A stretch of DNA of 64,000 nucleotides from Methylocystis parvus OBBP (GTDB lineage Bacteria; Pseudomonadota; Alphaproteobacteria; Rhizobiales; Beijerinckiaceae): NCBI RefSeq assembly GCF_027571405.1, contig NZ_CP092968.1:1240001-1304000 (forward strand). The letters run 5' to 3'. Below the pieces are notes generated by a model. It did no database searches, was not told the DNA's origin, and saw nothing but the letters and a program-made list of their open reading frames with translations. Shown here one piece after another: positions 44,585 through 53,675 of this stretch (the first letter of the stretch is position 1; the number at the start of each line of letters is the position of its first letter). The position numbers and the translations under genes are program-made.

Positions 44585-45712
44585 TCAATACCGCCCCCAG
44601 CGCTGCGCCATCCCGCCATATCCGCCGCCGCCCATATTGCCGCCCATGCTCCCGCCCCAGGGCCGCTGCGGATAGCGCGCCCCGCCATAGGAGCCGCCCC
44701 ATCCGCCGCCGGGAAAATGCGGGCGGAAAAGGCCGCCGCCAAAAATGATCGGCGGCCGCACGGGGAAGCGCTGCGCCGGATAGACCGGCGTATAATCCTC
44801 CGCGTCCTCATAGACCGGCGGATGCGGGCGGCGGGGCCAGCGCGGGCGCACGGGTTCGGCGACGACGCGCGGCGGGGGCGGCGCTGGCCTTGCGATCTCC
44901 GTGCGCGGCGGCTCGACATGCGCGGCGCGGACCTTGCGCGGCGGCGCTTCGCTCTCACGCGGCGGCTCGACACGGACCGTCCGGCGCGGCGGCTCGGGAT
45001 CCTGTAAAGCCGCCCGTCTCGGCGCCACGACCGGGGGCGGGCTCGGCGGCGGTTCGGCGGCGCCGTGGCGGCGCTTCCGGATCGGAGCCGGAGCCGGACG
45101 GCACTCCTCGTCGAACGTCCAGTCGCGCGCGCCGACCGCGCGCGTCTCCACGAACCCCGCATCGGTGACGGAAATCGTCGTGCACGGCTTGTCGAGCGTG
45201 CGGCACGCGCCGCCATTCGGCAGGCAGACGTCGATCACGCCTTCATAGAGCACGGCGTCGGTGCGCAAATCGTTCGAGCGCACCGCGAAGGACGTGCCGC
45301 GCACGCCGATCGTCGTGCGGTTGGTGCGCACTTCATAAGGTTTGTGCGCGCCCGTCGCGCTGATCAGGCGCAACGCGCCCTTCGTCACATTGAAAGCGAC
45401 CGCCGGCGCGCCGCCGGAATTCCCCGCATAAACGAAATTGTCGAGCCGCACCTGCGATTGCGGCCCCATCTGCAATGTCGCGCGGTCGTCGAAGATGAAT
45501 TTGCCTTGCGACTCCTGCCCGGTCGTGAGCAGCTCGTTGAAATAGACGGCGTCCCCGGCCTTGAGGCGCATATTGCGCTCCGCCGTCAGGCCTTCCACCA
45601 CCTTCTCGATCAGCGTCGCGCTGCCGATATTGGCGTTCGCGGGCGTCTGCTCCGCCTTGGCGGGCGCGCAAAGCGCCAGCAGCGCGGAGAAGGAAAGGGT
45701 AAGATTGCGCAT
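44585..45712 (-). CDS. FecR-domain exported protein
   Basis: A 375-residue protein with a Sec signal (MRNLTLSFSALLALCAPAKA). Residues about 50-165 form a FecR-type beta domain: DAVYFNELLTTGQESQGKFI, TLQMGPQSQVRLDNFVY and TTIGVRGTSFAVRSND. A Cys-rich part follows (CLPNGGACRTLDKPC), then a long Pro/Arg-rich linker and a Gly/Tyr-rich tail. No sigma factor or TonB receptor lies nearby, so this is not a classical FecIR system; stand-alone FecR-domain proteins of this form are frequent in Rhizobiales and uncharacterised. It is in the same direction as the L,D-transpeptidase upstream, with a 108-base gap. Confidence 0.82.
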   Translation of the reverse strand: MRNLTLSFSALLALCAPAKAEQTPANANIGSATLIEKVVEGLTAERNMRLKAGDAVYFNELLTTGQESQGKFIFDDRATLQMGPQSQVRLDNFVYAGNSGGAPAVAFNVTKGALRLISATGAHKPYEVRTNRTTIGVRGTSFAVRSNDLRTDAVLYEGVIDVCLPNGGACRTLDKPCTTISVTDAGFVETRAVGARDWTFDEECRPAPAPIRKRRHGAAEPPPSPPPVVAPRRAALQDPEPPRRTVRVEPPRESEAPPRKVRAAHVEPPRTEIARPAPPPPRVVAEPVRPRWPRRPHPPVYEDAEDYTPVYPAQRFPVRPPIIFGGGLFRPHFPGGGWGGSYGGARYPQRPWGGSMGGNMGGGGYGGMAQRWGRY

Positions 45713-45820
45713 TGTCGCCGTCCCATCTTCATGTCACGGCGCCCGGGCGAAATTGCGCGGGCTCTAACCGGCATCTCACCACGTCCGGGGACGCCCTTCC
45801 GTGCGCGGGCGCACATCACG

Positions 45821-46300
45821 TCAACGGCTGGCGTAGCGGGCGGCGACGCGCGGCGCGCCGGCAATCGAGATGCTCGCGCCCTCGCGCTCGACCATCTGGT
45901 AGAGCTGCGCCGCATGCGCCGGCGAAAGCCGCACGCAGCCATGCGAAGCGGGCCGGCCCAGCGCGCCGGTGGCGTAGGTGCCGTGAATGGCGTAGCCGCC
46001 GCGAAAGAAGATCGAATAGGGCATGGGCGAGTTGTGGTATTTCTTCGAGTAATGCATGCGCTCCATGCCCGTCGGCGCGAAATGGCCGCGCGGCGTCGAG
46101 AACCCGGCGCGCGCCGTCGAGACCGGCCAATTATAGGAGCCTTCCGCCGAGGCGACGCGCATGGTCTGCGTCGTCAGATCGACGTCGATGACGACTTCCG
46201 CCCGCGCGCTCGCGGCGCCGAAAGCCGCCATGGCGACGGCGCCGGCGAAAATCATGCGAGACAGGCGCCGAAACAGGCGCGCATTTGAAACGATAAACAT
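45821..46300 (-). CDS. L,D-transpeptidase (ErfK/YbiS/YcfS/YnhG family)
   Basis: A 159-residue single-domain YkuD enzyme. The N-terminal signal ends around ASARA. The catalytic region has IHGTYA (His106) and the signature GRPASHGCVRLSP with nucleophile Cys122. It acts in the periplasm, making 3-3 cross-links in peptidoglycan or attaching proteins to it. Short versions of this kind occur in many copies in Rhizobiales, whose walls are rich in such links. It is the second L,D-transpeptidase of the window and is unlike the lipoprotein one at 12124 in length and motif spacing. Confidence 0.92.
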   Translation of the reverse strand: MFIVSNARLFRRLSRMIFAGAVAMAAFGAASARAEVVIDVDLTTQTMRVASAEGSYNWPVSTARAGFSTPRGHFAPTGMERMHYSKKYHNSPMPYSIFFRGGYAIHGTYATGALGRPASHGCVRLSPAHAAQLYQMVEREGASISIAGAPRVAARYASR

Positions 46301-46435
46301 TGTTCCCTCCCCGACGACGGCTCTTTGAACCGAACGACGCCAGATTAGAGGGCGCGACAGACCGCTTCTGTGCGACGGCGCAAACAGCGGGCGCAGGGTT
46401 AAGAAAATCGAAACAATTTTATGGATCGGCGTCGA

Positions 46436-48151
46436 TCACCGCTCGGCGACGGCCTCGACGTCGAGGCTTTCGAGAATGTCGGCGGGCTGCTTGGCGAGCG
46501 CGTCCAGCGCGCCGACGCCTTTTTGAGACGACAAGCGCACGGAAAGACGGGTCGGCTTCAGGACATAGGCCGACACGGCCTCGCCGATCCTGCGCGCCTT
46601 CTCGCCGCCGCCGAGCAAAACGGCGACCGCCGTCCCGGCGGATTTGGCGTAATCGGCCCGAAGCTTGTCGAGCGGCTTCTTCGCCTGTTTGGCTTCGAGC
46701 GCGAGAACGCGGTCGACGAGGTCGCCGCCCTCCACCGTCAAAGCGACCGACCTTAAGGAGGATGCGAGCGCCGCCGCCTTGGAGACGACGGGCATGGCGG
46801 AAAAAACCGCGCCCGATACGTCGCCGAAGGTCACGTTCATCGACAGCGCGCCCATGTCCTTGCCCACGACCCGCAGCGGCGCGAAGACGGCTTCCTGCGT
46901 TTTCTCGCGCCATTCGCCGGCAAGCGCGGCGGAGAGATCGAGGTTGCGGTAGCCGAGCGCGAGAAATTGCGCGGTGGAGGGCGTCTCGCCGCGTGAGGCG
47001 ATGTCGATCGACAGATCGTCCATGCGCGCGGAGAATTTTGTCGGCGCGATTTCGCGCAGATCCGAGAAATCGGCTTCGGCGCCGGCGAGGCCGAACTTCA
47101 TGCGGGACGTCTCGCTCGCGCGAATGTCCGGCAGGTCGCCCGACAGTCCCTTGGCCTCGATATGGCCGATGAGCGGAATCGGGTTGTCGAAGAAGGACGC
47201 CAGCCGCGCGTCGCGCAGGGCGAAGCGCGCGAGCGACAGCCGGCCGCCGTCGGACGACTGGAGCGAAAAGTCCTCGAACGCGAAATCGCCGATCGTTCCG
47301 TTCGCGATGCGGCCGGCTGAAAGACGGCCCAGCTTCGCGGCGTAAGGCTTGTCCGCCGGCTCGCCCTTGCCGTTGGCGACGATGTCGCGAATCTCGATGG
47401 AAGCGACGTCGAGCGAGGAAACGGCGTCGATCAGATCCTTGAGCAAAGCCGGATCGGCCGCCGATTTGTCAGGCTCGTATTTCTCGAGCCGCTCCATGAT
47501 CTCGGATGGACGCGACGCCAGCGCGCGTCCCTTCACGCCCTTCAGGGTGATGCGGCCGGTCTTCACCGTGACCCGCTCGTCCTTCTCCTGCAGCGTCACG
47601 GATTCGACGCTCTCTTCGTCGATCGCCGGCTTCAGCGCCTCCTGCGGATCGAGCCGCACGCCGAGCGACATATGGACGAGCTGGCGCAGATCGACGCCCT
47701 TCGCGGCGCTCGGGCCGAGGGCGATGCGCTCGGAGCCGCCGTCGGCCTTGTCGAGCGTCTGCTCCGCGCCCGCCGTCCGCAGCGTCGCAATGCGCCCGGC
47801 GCGAATATCCTCGGCTCTGACGTCCCGGTAGGACATGCGCGCCGTCTCGCCGCCGGCGACGCTCTCCGCCGTCATCGCCGGAATGACGAGGCTCTTCGCG
47901 GACAGGCGGGCGAGGCGGCCGTCCGCCGCTTTCTCGTCGCCCTTGAGGAGATCGCCGAACTCCGCCGCCGTCAGCGTCGCGCCCGTCAGCTCCATATGCG
48001 GGATGCGATAGGTCGTTCCGCCGAGCGCCAGCGTGACATTGTCGAGAACGAGATTGCCCTCGGCCGCCTCCAGCGCGGCGAAAGGCGCGAGAAGCGCGGC
48101 GCCGGCGGCGAGAAGCATGAAAGGGGCGCGTCTGTTGACGGTTTGTCGCAT
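46436..48151 (-). CDS. Large exported protein of unknown function
   Basis: A 571-residue protein with a signal peptide (MRQTVNRRAPFMLLAAGAAL, cleavage near ALEAA). The rest lacks membrane helices and alternates short beta strands (LVLDNVTLALGGTTYRIPHM, ERVTVKTGRITLKGVKG, KFSARMDDLSIDIAS) with helices. This pattern resembles periplasmic proteins of the AsmA or DUF945 sort, but no clear signature lets me assign it. It is followed by a 135-base gap and the L,D-transpeptidase on the same strand. Upstream, 48152-48460 carries inverted repeats. Confidence 0.7.
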   Translation of the reverse strand: MRQTVNRRAPFMLLAAGAALLAPFAALEAAEGNLVLDNVTLALGGTTYRIPHMELTGATLTAAEFGDLLKGDEKAADGRLARLSAKSLVIPAMTAESVAGGETARMSYRDVRAEDIRAGRIATLRTAGAEQTLDKADGGSERIALGPSAAKGVDLRQLVHMSLGVRLDPQEALKPAIDEESVESVTLQEKDERVTVKTGRITLKGVKGRALASRPSEIMERLEKYEPDKSAADPALLKDLIDAVSSLDVASIEIRDIVANGKGEPADKPYAAKLGRLSAGRIANGTIGDFAFEDFSLQSSDGGRLSLARFALRDARLASFFDNPIPLIGHIEAKGLSGDLPDIRASETSRMKFGLAGAEADFSDLREIAPTKFSARMDDLSIDIASRGETPSTAQFLALGYRNLDLSAALAGEWREKTQEAVFAPLRVVGKDMGALSMNVTFGDVSGAVFSAMPVVSKAAALASSLRSVALTVEGGDLVDRVLALEAKQAKKPLDKLRADYAKSAGTAVAVLLGGGEKARRIGEAVSAYVLKPTRLSVRLSSQKGVGALDALAKQPADILESLDVEAVAER

Positions 48152-48256
48152 CGTCGGATGTTTCTCGCATAACGGGACTTCCGGCGAGCTTGCACGCCGG
48201 GGCGCTGCGGGTAAAGACCCGGGTCGTTTCGCCGCAGAGCGATCGGGTGAAGGACT

Positions 48257-48383
48257 TCCTCATCCTGAGGAGCCGCCGCAGGCGGCGTCTCGAAGGACGA
48301 GGAAGTCCGCTCGAGACGTGTTTTCCTCTCCTTCGTCCTTCGAGACGGCCTCTTTGAGGCCTCCTCAGGATGAAGGAGAGGAA
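48257..48383. repeat. Inverted pair of CTCATCCTGAGGAG-family repeats
   Basis: The left arm TTCCTCATCCTGAGGAG with GTCTCGAAGGACGAGGAA is mirrored on the right by TTCGTCCTTCGAGAC and CCTCCTCAGGATGAAGGA. A related unit is at 63167-63271. This repeat fills most of the 309-base spacer between the large exported protein and sixA; no gene is supported there. Confidence 0.75.
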
Positions 48384-48460
48384 AACGATCCTTCCCCCGA
48401 TCGCCCTGCGTTTCGCCGCGCCGATGGCGGCCCTTCGGTCGGGCGTGCTAGAGAGGCCTC

Positions 48461-48997
48461 ATGCGACGATTACTTCTTTTGCGCCACGGCAAGGCGGACA
48501 GACATTCGGCTGGCGGAGATCGCGAGCGCCCGCTCACGCGGCGGGGCGAGGAGGATGCGCGACGAATCGGCGACTATCTGCGCGAGGCGCAAATGACGCC
48601 CGAGCTCGCGGTGGCCTCCAACGCCCGTCGCGCCAGGCAGACGCTCGAGCGCACGCTCGAAGCCTTTCCCGGCCATGTGACCCATCTCATCGAAAACACG
48701 ATCTATCTCGCGACGCGCGAGCATCTCGTCGACGTTCTGCGCCAGACGCCGGACAAGGTGCAGACGCTGCTCGCTGTGGGCCATAATCCCGGCTTCGCGG
48801 AGCTCGCCGAATGGCTCGCGGGCGACGGCGAGCCGGAAGCGCTCACTCATATGAGATCGAGTTTTCCGACAGCCGCGCTTGCGATTTTGGATTTTGACAC
48901 GGAACATTGGGCCGAAGTCCGGAAAGGCGCGGCGCGGCTCGATCGATTCGTGACGCCGGGTGCGCTCCGCGGCGACGTCGCGGACGATCCGGACTGA
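48461..48997 (+). CDS. sixA: SixA-type phosphohistidine phosphatase
   Basis: A 178-residue member of the histidine phosphatase (phosphoglycerate mutase-like) family. The catalytic RHG motif is in LLLLRHGKADRH, followed by RPLTRRGEEDARRIGDYLRE. The second His is in LLAVGHNPGFAELAEWLAG. SixA removes phosphate from histidine in phosphorelay or PTS proteins. The length is slightly above E. coli SixA (161). It is in line with the following hypothetical gene, 54 bases apart. Confidence 0.88.
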   Translation: MRRLLLLRHGKADRHSAGGDRERPLTRRGEEDARRIGDYLREAQMTPELAVASNARRARQTLERTLEAFPGHVTHLIENTIYLATREHLVDVLRQTPDKVQTLLAVGHNPGFAELAEWLAGDGEPEALTHMRSSFPTAALAILDFDTEHWAEVRKGAARLDRFVTPGALRGDVADDPD

Positions 48998-49051
48998 CGC
49001 GCAGGAATTGCGCGCCATTCTGATCGCGACCAAACGGGACCGCCTCGGCGC

Positions 49052-50164
49052 ATGCTGCTCGAAACGCTCTTCGCCTTTCTGACCGCCGCGGCGCCCGCCA
49101 AGCCGCCTGCCATCGCCGTCGCGCCCGCGGCGCTCGTCTGGCGCACGCCGGCGCCCGCTTATGCGCCAGAAAAGCGCGCCGTCGACAATTGGCGGCTGGA
49201 AAGCGCCCTCTGGCTCGACATGAGTCCGACGGCGGCGCTTCGGCGCGCGCTCGACGCCGACGACGGCGATCCGGTGCGCTGCGTGAAACTCAACAATTAC
49301 TGGTGCGTGAAGCGCGCCGGCTGGACCGGCGAGATCGCCGCCGACGCCGACGGCCATGTCGCCTTCGCCTCCGCCGAGGAAGGCGCCGCCGTCGCGGCGC
49401 TGCTGCTGCGGCGCTATTACGTCGATTACAAGCGCCGGACAGCGCGGGCGATCGTCGAGCGCTGGGCGCCGGCGCAATGCTCGCCCATGATGACGCGCCC
49501 GACGCCCGGCCCGCCCGCCTCTCGCGAAGGCCTGGCGCGCATGATGCCGCAGCGCGTCGTGCCGATGGGCATCGCGCCGCGCGGCCTTCAGAATACGCTG
49601 CGCGCGCGCTGGCTCGCGGCGCATGGCCGCGGCGGCGTCGGCCCCGCGCCGTTGCGCAGCGCCCATTCGGAGACGATCGACATGATGGCGACGCCGTCGA
49701 TCATGACGGGCGTGGCCGAGGCGCGGCCGAGACGCGCCGAAAAGCTGGCGAAGCCGCGTCCGGTGGAGACCGATATCGACGCGATCGCCGCGCTGCCGCC
49801 GCCGGCGCCGTCACCCCCGCTCAGCGGCGTCGTCGACTGCTCGGGCGAACTCGCTCGCATCGCCAATTACGCCGCCCATCTCGCGGAGGGGATCGCGACG
49901 ACGCCGAACGAGGATCTTGCGCTTTTCGACGTCTCCGGCCAGCCGACGGGCAATCTCGCCAAAGCGCTCGCCAATATGGCCGCCGTGGAGATCGGCCCCG
50001 CGCGCCCGCGCATGGGGCTCGTGACGGCGGCGGTCGCGCAATTGCGGCGTCTGCTGCAGGACCCGGCCGCCGCCGCGACGGCCTCGGCGCCGGAGGCGGA
50101 GGCCGAAGCGGAAAAACGAGACGTCACCAGCCCCAGTGATAGCCGCCCTGCCCGCGCGGACTGA
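49052..50164 (+). CDS. Hypothetical protein with lysozyme-like/structural-protein-P5-like region
   Basis: A 370-residue protein with a weakly hydrophobic N-terminus. Residues about 78-140 (VKLNNYWCVKRAGWTGEIAA, then HVAFASAEEGAAVAALLLRR and IVERWAPAQCS) resemble the fold of phage structural protein P5, in which RNNNPGN, a W-G segment, F.S.EAG..A, YY and RWAP occur in that order. Those proteins bind or cut peptidoglycan; the catalytic state here is unclear. The remainder is Pro/Ala-rich and probably unstructured. The last 41 bases overlap the convergent small gene at 50124. Confidence 0.6.
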   Translation: MLLETLFAFLTAAAPAKPPAIAVAPAALVWRTPAPAYAPEKRAVDNWRLESALWLDMSPTAALRRALDADDGDPVRCVKLNNYWCVKRAGWTGEIAADADGHVAFASAEEGAAVAALLLRRYYVDYKRRTARAIVERWAPAQCSPMMTRPTPGPPASREGLARMMPQRVVPMGIAPRGLQNTLRARWLAAHGRGGVGPAPLRSAHSETIDMMATPSIMTGVAEARPRRAEKLAKPRPVETDIDAIAALPPPAPSPPLSGVVDCSGELARIANYAAHLAEGIATTPNEDLALFDVSGQPTGNLAKALANMAAVEIGPARPRMGLVTAAVAQLRRLLQDPAAAATASAPEAEAEAEKRDVTSPSDSRPARAD

Positions 50165-50378
50165 ACTGGCCGTGGCCGCCGCCCCAATGTCCGCCATGCG
50201 GCCCGCCGACATGACTTCGATTATTTCCGATCCAGGCGCCGCCGCCCCGCTTGTTGGCGTGATGATGATAGTGCTTGTTGTCGTTCTGGCCGTAATCCAC
50301 GTCGAACGCGTTCCCCGCGACGACCGGCGAGGCTGCGAAAAGCGCAGCGGCGCCGAGAAAGAGCGCAAATCCCTTCAT
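50124..50378 (-). CDS. Small secreted His/Gly-rich protein
   Basis: Encodes 84 residues from ATG 50378, chosen because GGAGG lies 5 bases upstream; an in-frame ATG at 50396 lacks this. A signal peptide (MKGFALFLGAAALFAASPVV, cleavage near VAG) leads to a mature region rich in His, Gly and Asn (KHYHHHANKRGGG, GGPHGGHWGGGHG). The composition could bind metal ions, but no family is recognised. It overlaps the 3' end of the convergent gene at 49052. Confidence 0.6.
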   Translation of the reverse strand: MKGFALFLGAAALFAASPVVAGNAFDVDYGQNDNKHYHHHANKRGGGAWIGNNRSHVGGPHGGHWGGGHGQFSPRGQGGYHWGW

Positions 50379-50484
50379 GCCAACCTCCGTCTTCACGGTC
50401 CCTGTTACGCGGCTTTCGAGGACTGGGAAAGGGCGCCGCCCGCCATCATTTGACCCGCGCCAGCCCGGCCCCTAAAAGCCTCGC

Positions 50485-51561
50485 ATGTCCCATAATTCCT
50501 TCGGCCATCTCTTCCGCGTCACCACTTTTGGCGAGAGCCACGGCGTCGCTCTCGGCGCGATCGTCGACGGGTGCCCGCCGGGAATCGCGCTGACGGAAGC
50601 GGATATTCAAGGCTTTCTCGACAAGCGCAAGCCGGGCCAGTCGCGCTTCACCACCCAGCGCCGCGAGGCGGACGAAGTGAAGATTCTCTCGGGCGTCTTC
50701 ACGCGCGCCGACGGCGTGCAGGTCACGACCGGAACGCCCATCGCGCTCATGATCGAGAACACGGACCAGCGCTCGAAGGATTATGGCGAGATCGCCAATA
50801 AATACCGGCCCGGCCACGCCGATTATGTCTATGACGCCAAATATGGCGTCCGCGACTATCGCGGCGGCGGGCGCTCCTCGGCGCGCGAGACGGCGGCGCG
50901 CGTCGCCGCCGGCGCAGTTGCGCGCAAGATCGTTCCGAACGTGACCATTCGCGGCGCGCTGGTGCAGATCGGCCCGCACAGGATCGACCGCTCGCGTTTC
51001 GATTGGACGGAGGTCGAGAAGAATCCGCTCTTCTGCCCCGACGCCGTCATGGCCGGGCAATGGGCGGATTATCTCGACGGCGTGCGCAAGGCCGGCTCCT
51101 CCATCGGCGCCGTCGTGGAGGTGGTCGCCGCAGGCGCGCCGGCCGGCTGGGGCGCGCCGCTTTACGGCAAGCTCGACGCCGACCTCGCGGCCGCGATGAT
51201 GTCGATCAACGCCGTGAAAGGCGTCGAAATCGGCGACGGCTTCGCGGCGGCGGAGCTTTCGGGCGAAGAGAACGCCGACGAGATGCGCGCGGGTCCGAGC
51301 TTCCTGTCGAACCATGCCGGCGGCGTGCTCGGCGGCCTCTCGACCGGCCAGCCCATCGTGGCGCGCTTCGCGGTGAAGCCCACCTCCTCCATCCTCACGC
51401 CGCGCCGCACGATCGACCGCGACGGCAATGAAACCGAGATCGTCACCAAAGGCCGTCACGACCCCTGCGTCGGCATCCGCGCCGTGCCGGTCGGGGAAGC
51501 GATGATGGCCTGCGTGCTGGCGGACCACTTCCTGCGGCACCGTGGGCAGGTCGGCGGGTGA
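50485..51561 (+). CDS. aroC: Chorismate synthase
   Basis: A 358-residue enzyme for the last shikimate-pathway step, the FMN-dependent trans elimination of phosphate from EPSP to chorismate. The N-terminus [20 protein letters not shown] is the classic AroC opening. Further signatures are [18 protein letters not shown] [54 protein letters not shown] and the C-terminal [17 protein letters not shown]. The length is normal. It stands alone, as aroC often does in Alphaproteobacteria. Confidence 0.97.
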   Translation: MSHNSFGHLFRVTTFGESHGVALGAIVDGCPPGIALTEADIQGFLDKRKPGQSRFTTQRREADEVKILSGVFTRADGVQVTTGTPIALMIENTDQRSKDYGEIANKYRPGHADYVYDAKYGVRDYRGGGRSSARETAARVAAGAVARKIVPNVTIRGALVQIGPHRIDRSRFDWTEVEKNPLFCPDAVMAGQWADYLDGVRKAGSSIGAVVEVVAAGAPAGWGAPLYGKLDADLAAAMMSINAVKGVEIGDGFAAAELSGEENADEMRAGPSFLSNHAGGVLGGLSTGQPIVARFAVKPTSSILTPRRTIDRDGNETEIVTKGRHDPCVGIRAVPVGEAMMACVLADHFLRHRGQVGG

Positions 51562-51631
51562 CGGGAGCGTTCCCCTTACGAGTAGCCTGCGTCACCCGAA
51601 TTGACGGGTTTTTGGAGGACGTTCATTCGCG

Positions 51632-51720
51632 GCCGTCATTGCGAGGAGGCGAAGCCGACGAAGCAATCCAGAGCCGTGATGAGGCTCTGGATTGCTTCGC
51701 CTTCGGCTCGCAATGACGGC
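51632..51720. repeat. GTCATTGCGAG-family inverted repeat
   Basis: An 89-base near-palindrome: GCCGTCATTGCGAG and GAAGCAATCCAGAGCC on the left are mirrored by GGCTCTGGATTGCTTC and CTCGCAATGACGGC on the right, around GTGATGA. The transcript would fold into a long hairpin. It lies between aroC and the pdxH-like gene; the rest of that 280-base spacer shows no gene. Confidence 0.88.
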
Positions 51721-51841
51721 GGCAAACGTGAGCAAAGATGCCTAAGGCAAACAAAGCGGCTCTTTGATCCGGAGAAAGGCGCCTCTCATCGCAACGCCGC
51801 CTCGGGCGTTGATCCGCCAAGATGAATGGCGAGAAGAATTG

Positions 51842-52495
51842 ATGACCAAGATTATGAACACCTTACGCGAACTAAAAGTTTTGCAGGGCCCCTTTCTCCC
51901 TTTCAACATGGAAGACGTCCCGGACGACCCGAAGGATTTGTTTCTGCATTGGCTTGAAATCGCCATTGCACAGGGGGTTCCCGAGCCTCACGCGATGACG
52001 CTCTCCACCGCGGACGCGGACGGGTTTCCGGACGCTCGGGTGCTCATCCTGAAGAATTTGGACCATGCCGGCTTCCATTTCGCGATCAGCTCCGCAAGCC
52101 GCAAGGGTCGGCAACTCAGCGTCCGGCCGCAAGCGGCGCTGACCTTCTATTGGCAAAAGCTCGCGCGTCAGGTGCGCGTGCGCGGCCCCGTCGTCGATCT
52201 CGGCCCAAAGGTCGGCGGCGCCGATTTCGCAGCCCGTCCTGTCGGTTCACGTGCAGCAGCCATGCTTGGCCGCCAGAGCGAGGTTCTTTCCGAAGATGCG
52301 GAGCTCGACGCCGCGCTCGCCGAATCGTTGCGGCGCGTCGAAGCGGAGCCGGCCGCCGTCTCAGATCTATGGCGTGTTTATGCCGTACGTATCGACGAAA
52401 TCGAGTTTTGGCAGGGAGCGGCGAGCCGAAGGCATGAGCGCCTCCGCTACCGGCGCGAAGGCGACGCTTTCCACCGCGAGCGGCTCTGGCCTTAA
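51842..52495 (+). CDS. pdxH: Pyridoxamine 5'-phosphate oxidase family protein
   Basis: About 217 residues from ATG 51842 (GAGAAG upstream); start not certain. PdxH oxidises pyridoxine or pyridoxamine phosphate to pyridoxal phosphate with FMN. Matching segments are HAMTLSTADADGFPDARVLI, the FMN-binding SSASRKGRQLSVRPQAALTF with YWQKLARQVRVRGPV, and the C-terminal dimer region IEFWQGAASRRHERLRYRR that ends the family. The phosphate-site ArgArg-like LK differs from E. coli (ILKN in place of LLKG), so this could be a paralogue. It overlaps no neighbour. Confidence 0.8.
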   Translation: MTKIMNTLRELKVLQGPFLPFNMEDVPDDPKDLFLHWLEIAIAQGVPEPHAMTLSTADADGFPDARVLILKNLDHAGFHFAISSASRKGRQLSVRPQAALTFYWQKLARQVRVRGPVVDLGPKVGGADFAARPVGSRAAAMLGRQSEVLSEDAELDAALAESLRRVEAEPAAVSDLWRVYAVRIDEIEFWQGAASRRHERLRYRREGDAFHRERLWP

Positions 52496-52553
52496 CCCTT
52501 CCCCGTGCGGAAAGGTACGGACCAGATGTATCTCCTCCCTTGGAGCCTTTGCG

Positions 52554-53600
52554 ATGAGCGCGCCGACGTCCCGCGAATTCGTCTGTAGCGAGCCCGGCGA
52601 GATCACCCGTCGCGCGGCGCTTGCCGGCACAGCAGCCCTCGTCGCCTTCGGCGCCCACGCAGCCGCGACGCCCGCGACGCTTTTCATATCCCACCCGGCA
52701 ACGCTCGACCATGATCCCGGCCCCGGCTGGCCGGACAGTCCCGAGCGCCTGCGCGCCATATTTTCCGCATTGAGCGCGCCGCGTTTCGCGACGCTCGCCC
52801 GTAGCGAAGCGCCGGCCGCTTCGCGCGAGGCGTTGCTGCGCGTTCACTCACCGTCACATCTCGCGCGCATCGAGCAGGCGGCGCCGAAAGAGGGACGCAA
52901 CCCTCTCGGCGCCGATGTCATCATGAGCGCCGGGACGTTGAAGGCCGCTTTGCGCGCGGCGGGCGGCGCGACGGCGGCGGTCGATGCGGTGATGCGCGGC
53001 GACGCTCGCAACGCCTTCGTCGCGTCGCGCCCGCCCGGCCATCATGCGCGCGAAGGCGGCGCCATGGGTTTCTGCTTTTTCAACAACGCCGCCATCGCCG
53101 CGCGACACGCCATCGCCGCGCATGGCGCCGAGCGCATCGCGATCGTCGATTTCGACGTGCATCACGGCAATGGCGTGCAGGAGATCTTCTGGAACGAGCA
53201 AAACACCCTTTATTGCTCGACGCATCAGGCGCCGCATTATCCCGGCACGGGAGCCGCCAGCGAGACGGGCGCGCATGACAACATCGTCAACGCGCCTCTG
53301 CGCAAGGGCGACGGCGGCGAGGCGTTTCGCGACGCACTGAAAGCCCGCATCCTTCCGCGCCTCGACGCTTTTGCGCCCAACATTCTCATCATCTGCGCCG
53401 GCTTCGACGCGCATCTCCACGATCCGCTCGGCGGCCTGCGTTTCGTCGAGGACGACTATCGGGACGTGACGCTGCGGCTGATGGAGATCGCCGCGCGGCG
53501 CTGTAAGGGACGGATCGTCTCGCTGCTCGAAGGCGGCTATCGGCCGGAGGATCTTGCGGCCTGCGTCGCCGCGCATGTCGGCGCGCTGGCGGATGCGTAA
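52554..53600 (+). CDS. Histone deacetylase family hydrolase with export signal
   Basis: A 348-residue arginase/deacetylase-fold enzyme. ATG 52554 has TTGGAG 9 bases upstream. The catalytic pair His163-His164 lies in SRPPGHHAREGGAMGFCFFN. Zinc ligands Asp201 and His203 lie in DFDVHHGNGVQE, and the later Asp in CAGFDAHLHDPLGG. The family removes acetyl groups from lysines, polyamines or acetoin-related substrates. Unusually, residues 15-38 (EITRRAALAGTAALVAFGAH, AAA) look like a twin-arginine signal, so the enzyme may work in the periplasm. It follows the pdxH-like gene by 58 bases. Confidence 0.85.
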   Translation: MSAPTSREFVCSEPGEITRRAALAGTAALVAFGAHAAATPATLFISHPATLDHDPGPGWPDSPERLRAIFSALSAPRFATLARSEAPAASREALLRVHSPSHLARIEQAAPKEGRNPLGADVIMSAGTLKAALRAAGGATAAVDAVMRGDARNAFVASRPPGHHAREGGAMGFCFFNNAAIAARHAIAAHGAERIAIVDFDVHHGNGVQEIFWNEQNTLYCSTHQAPHYPGTGAASETGAHDNIVNAPLRKGDGGEAFRDALKARILPRLDAFAPNILIICAGFDAHLHDPLGGLRFVEDDYRDVTLRLMEIAARRCKGRIVSLLEGGYRPEDLAACVAAHVGALADA

Positions 53601-53675
53601 GAGCGCGGCCCATGTCTCGTCCCGCCATGCGCCTCACGCCCGTCTTTATTGTCGGCGCTTCATTCCATGGCGGCC

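Noticed and set aside
44585..45712. FecIR-type iron signalling system
   Set aside because: A FecR domain is present, but there is no ECF sigma factor or TonB receptor and the protein has a cleavable signal rather than a FecR-type membrane anchor.
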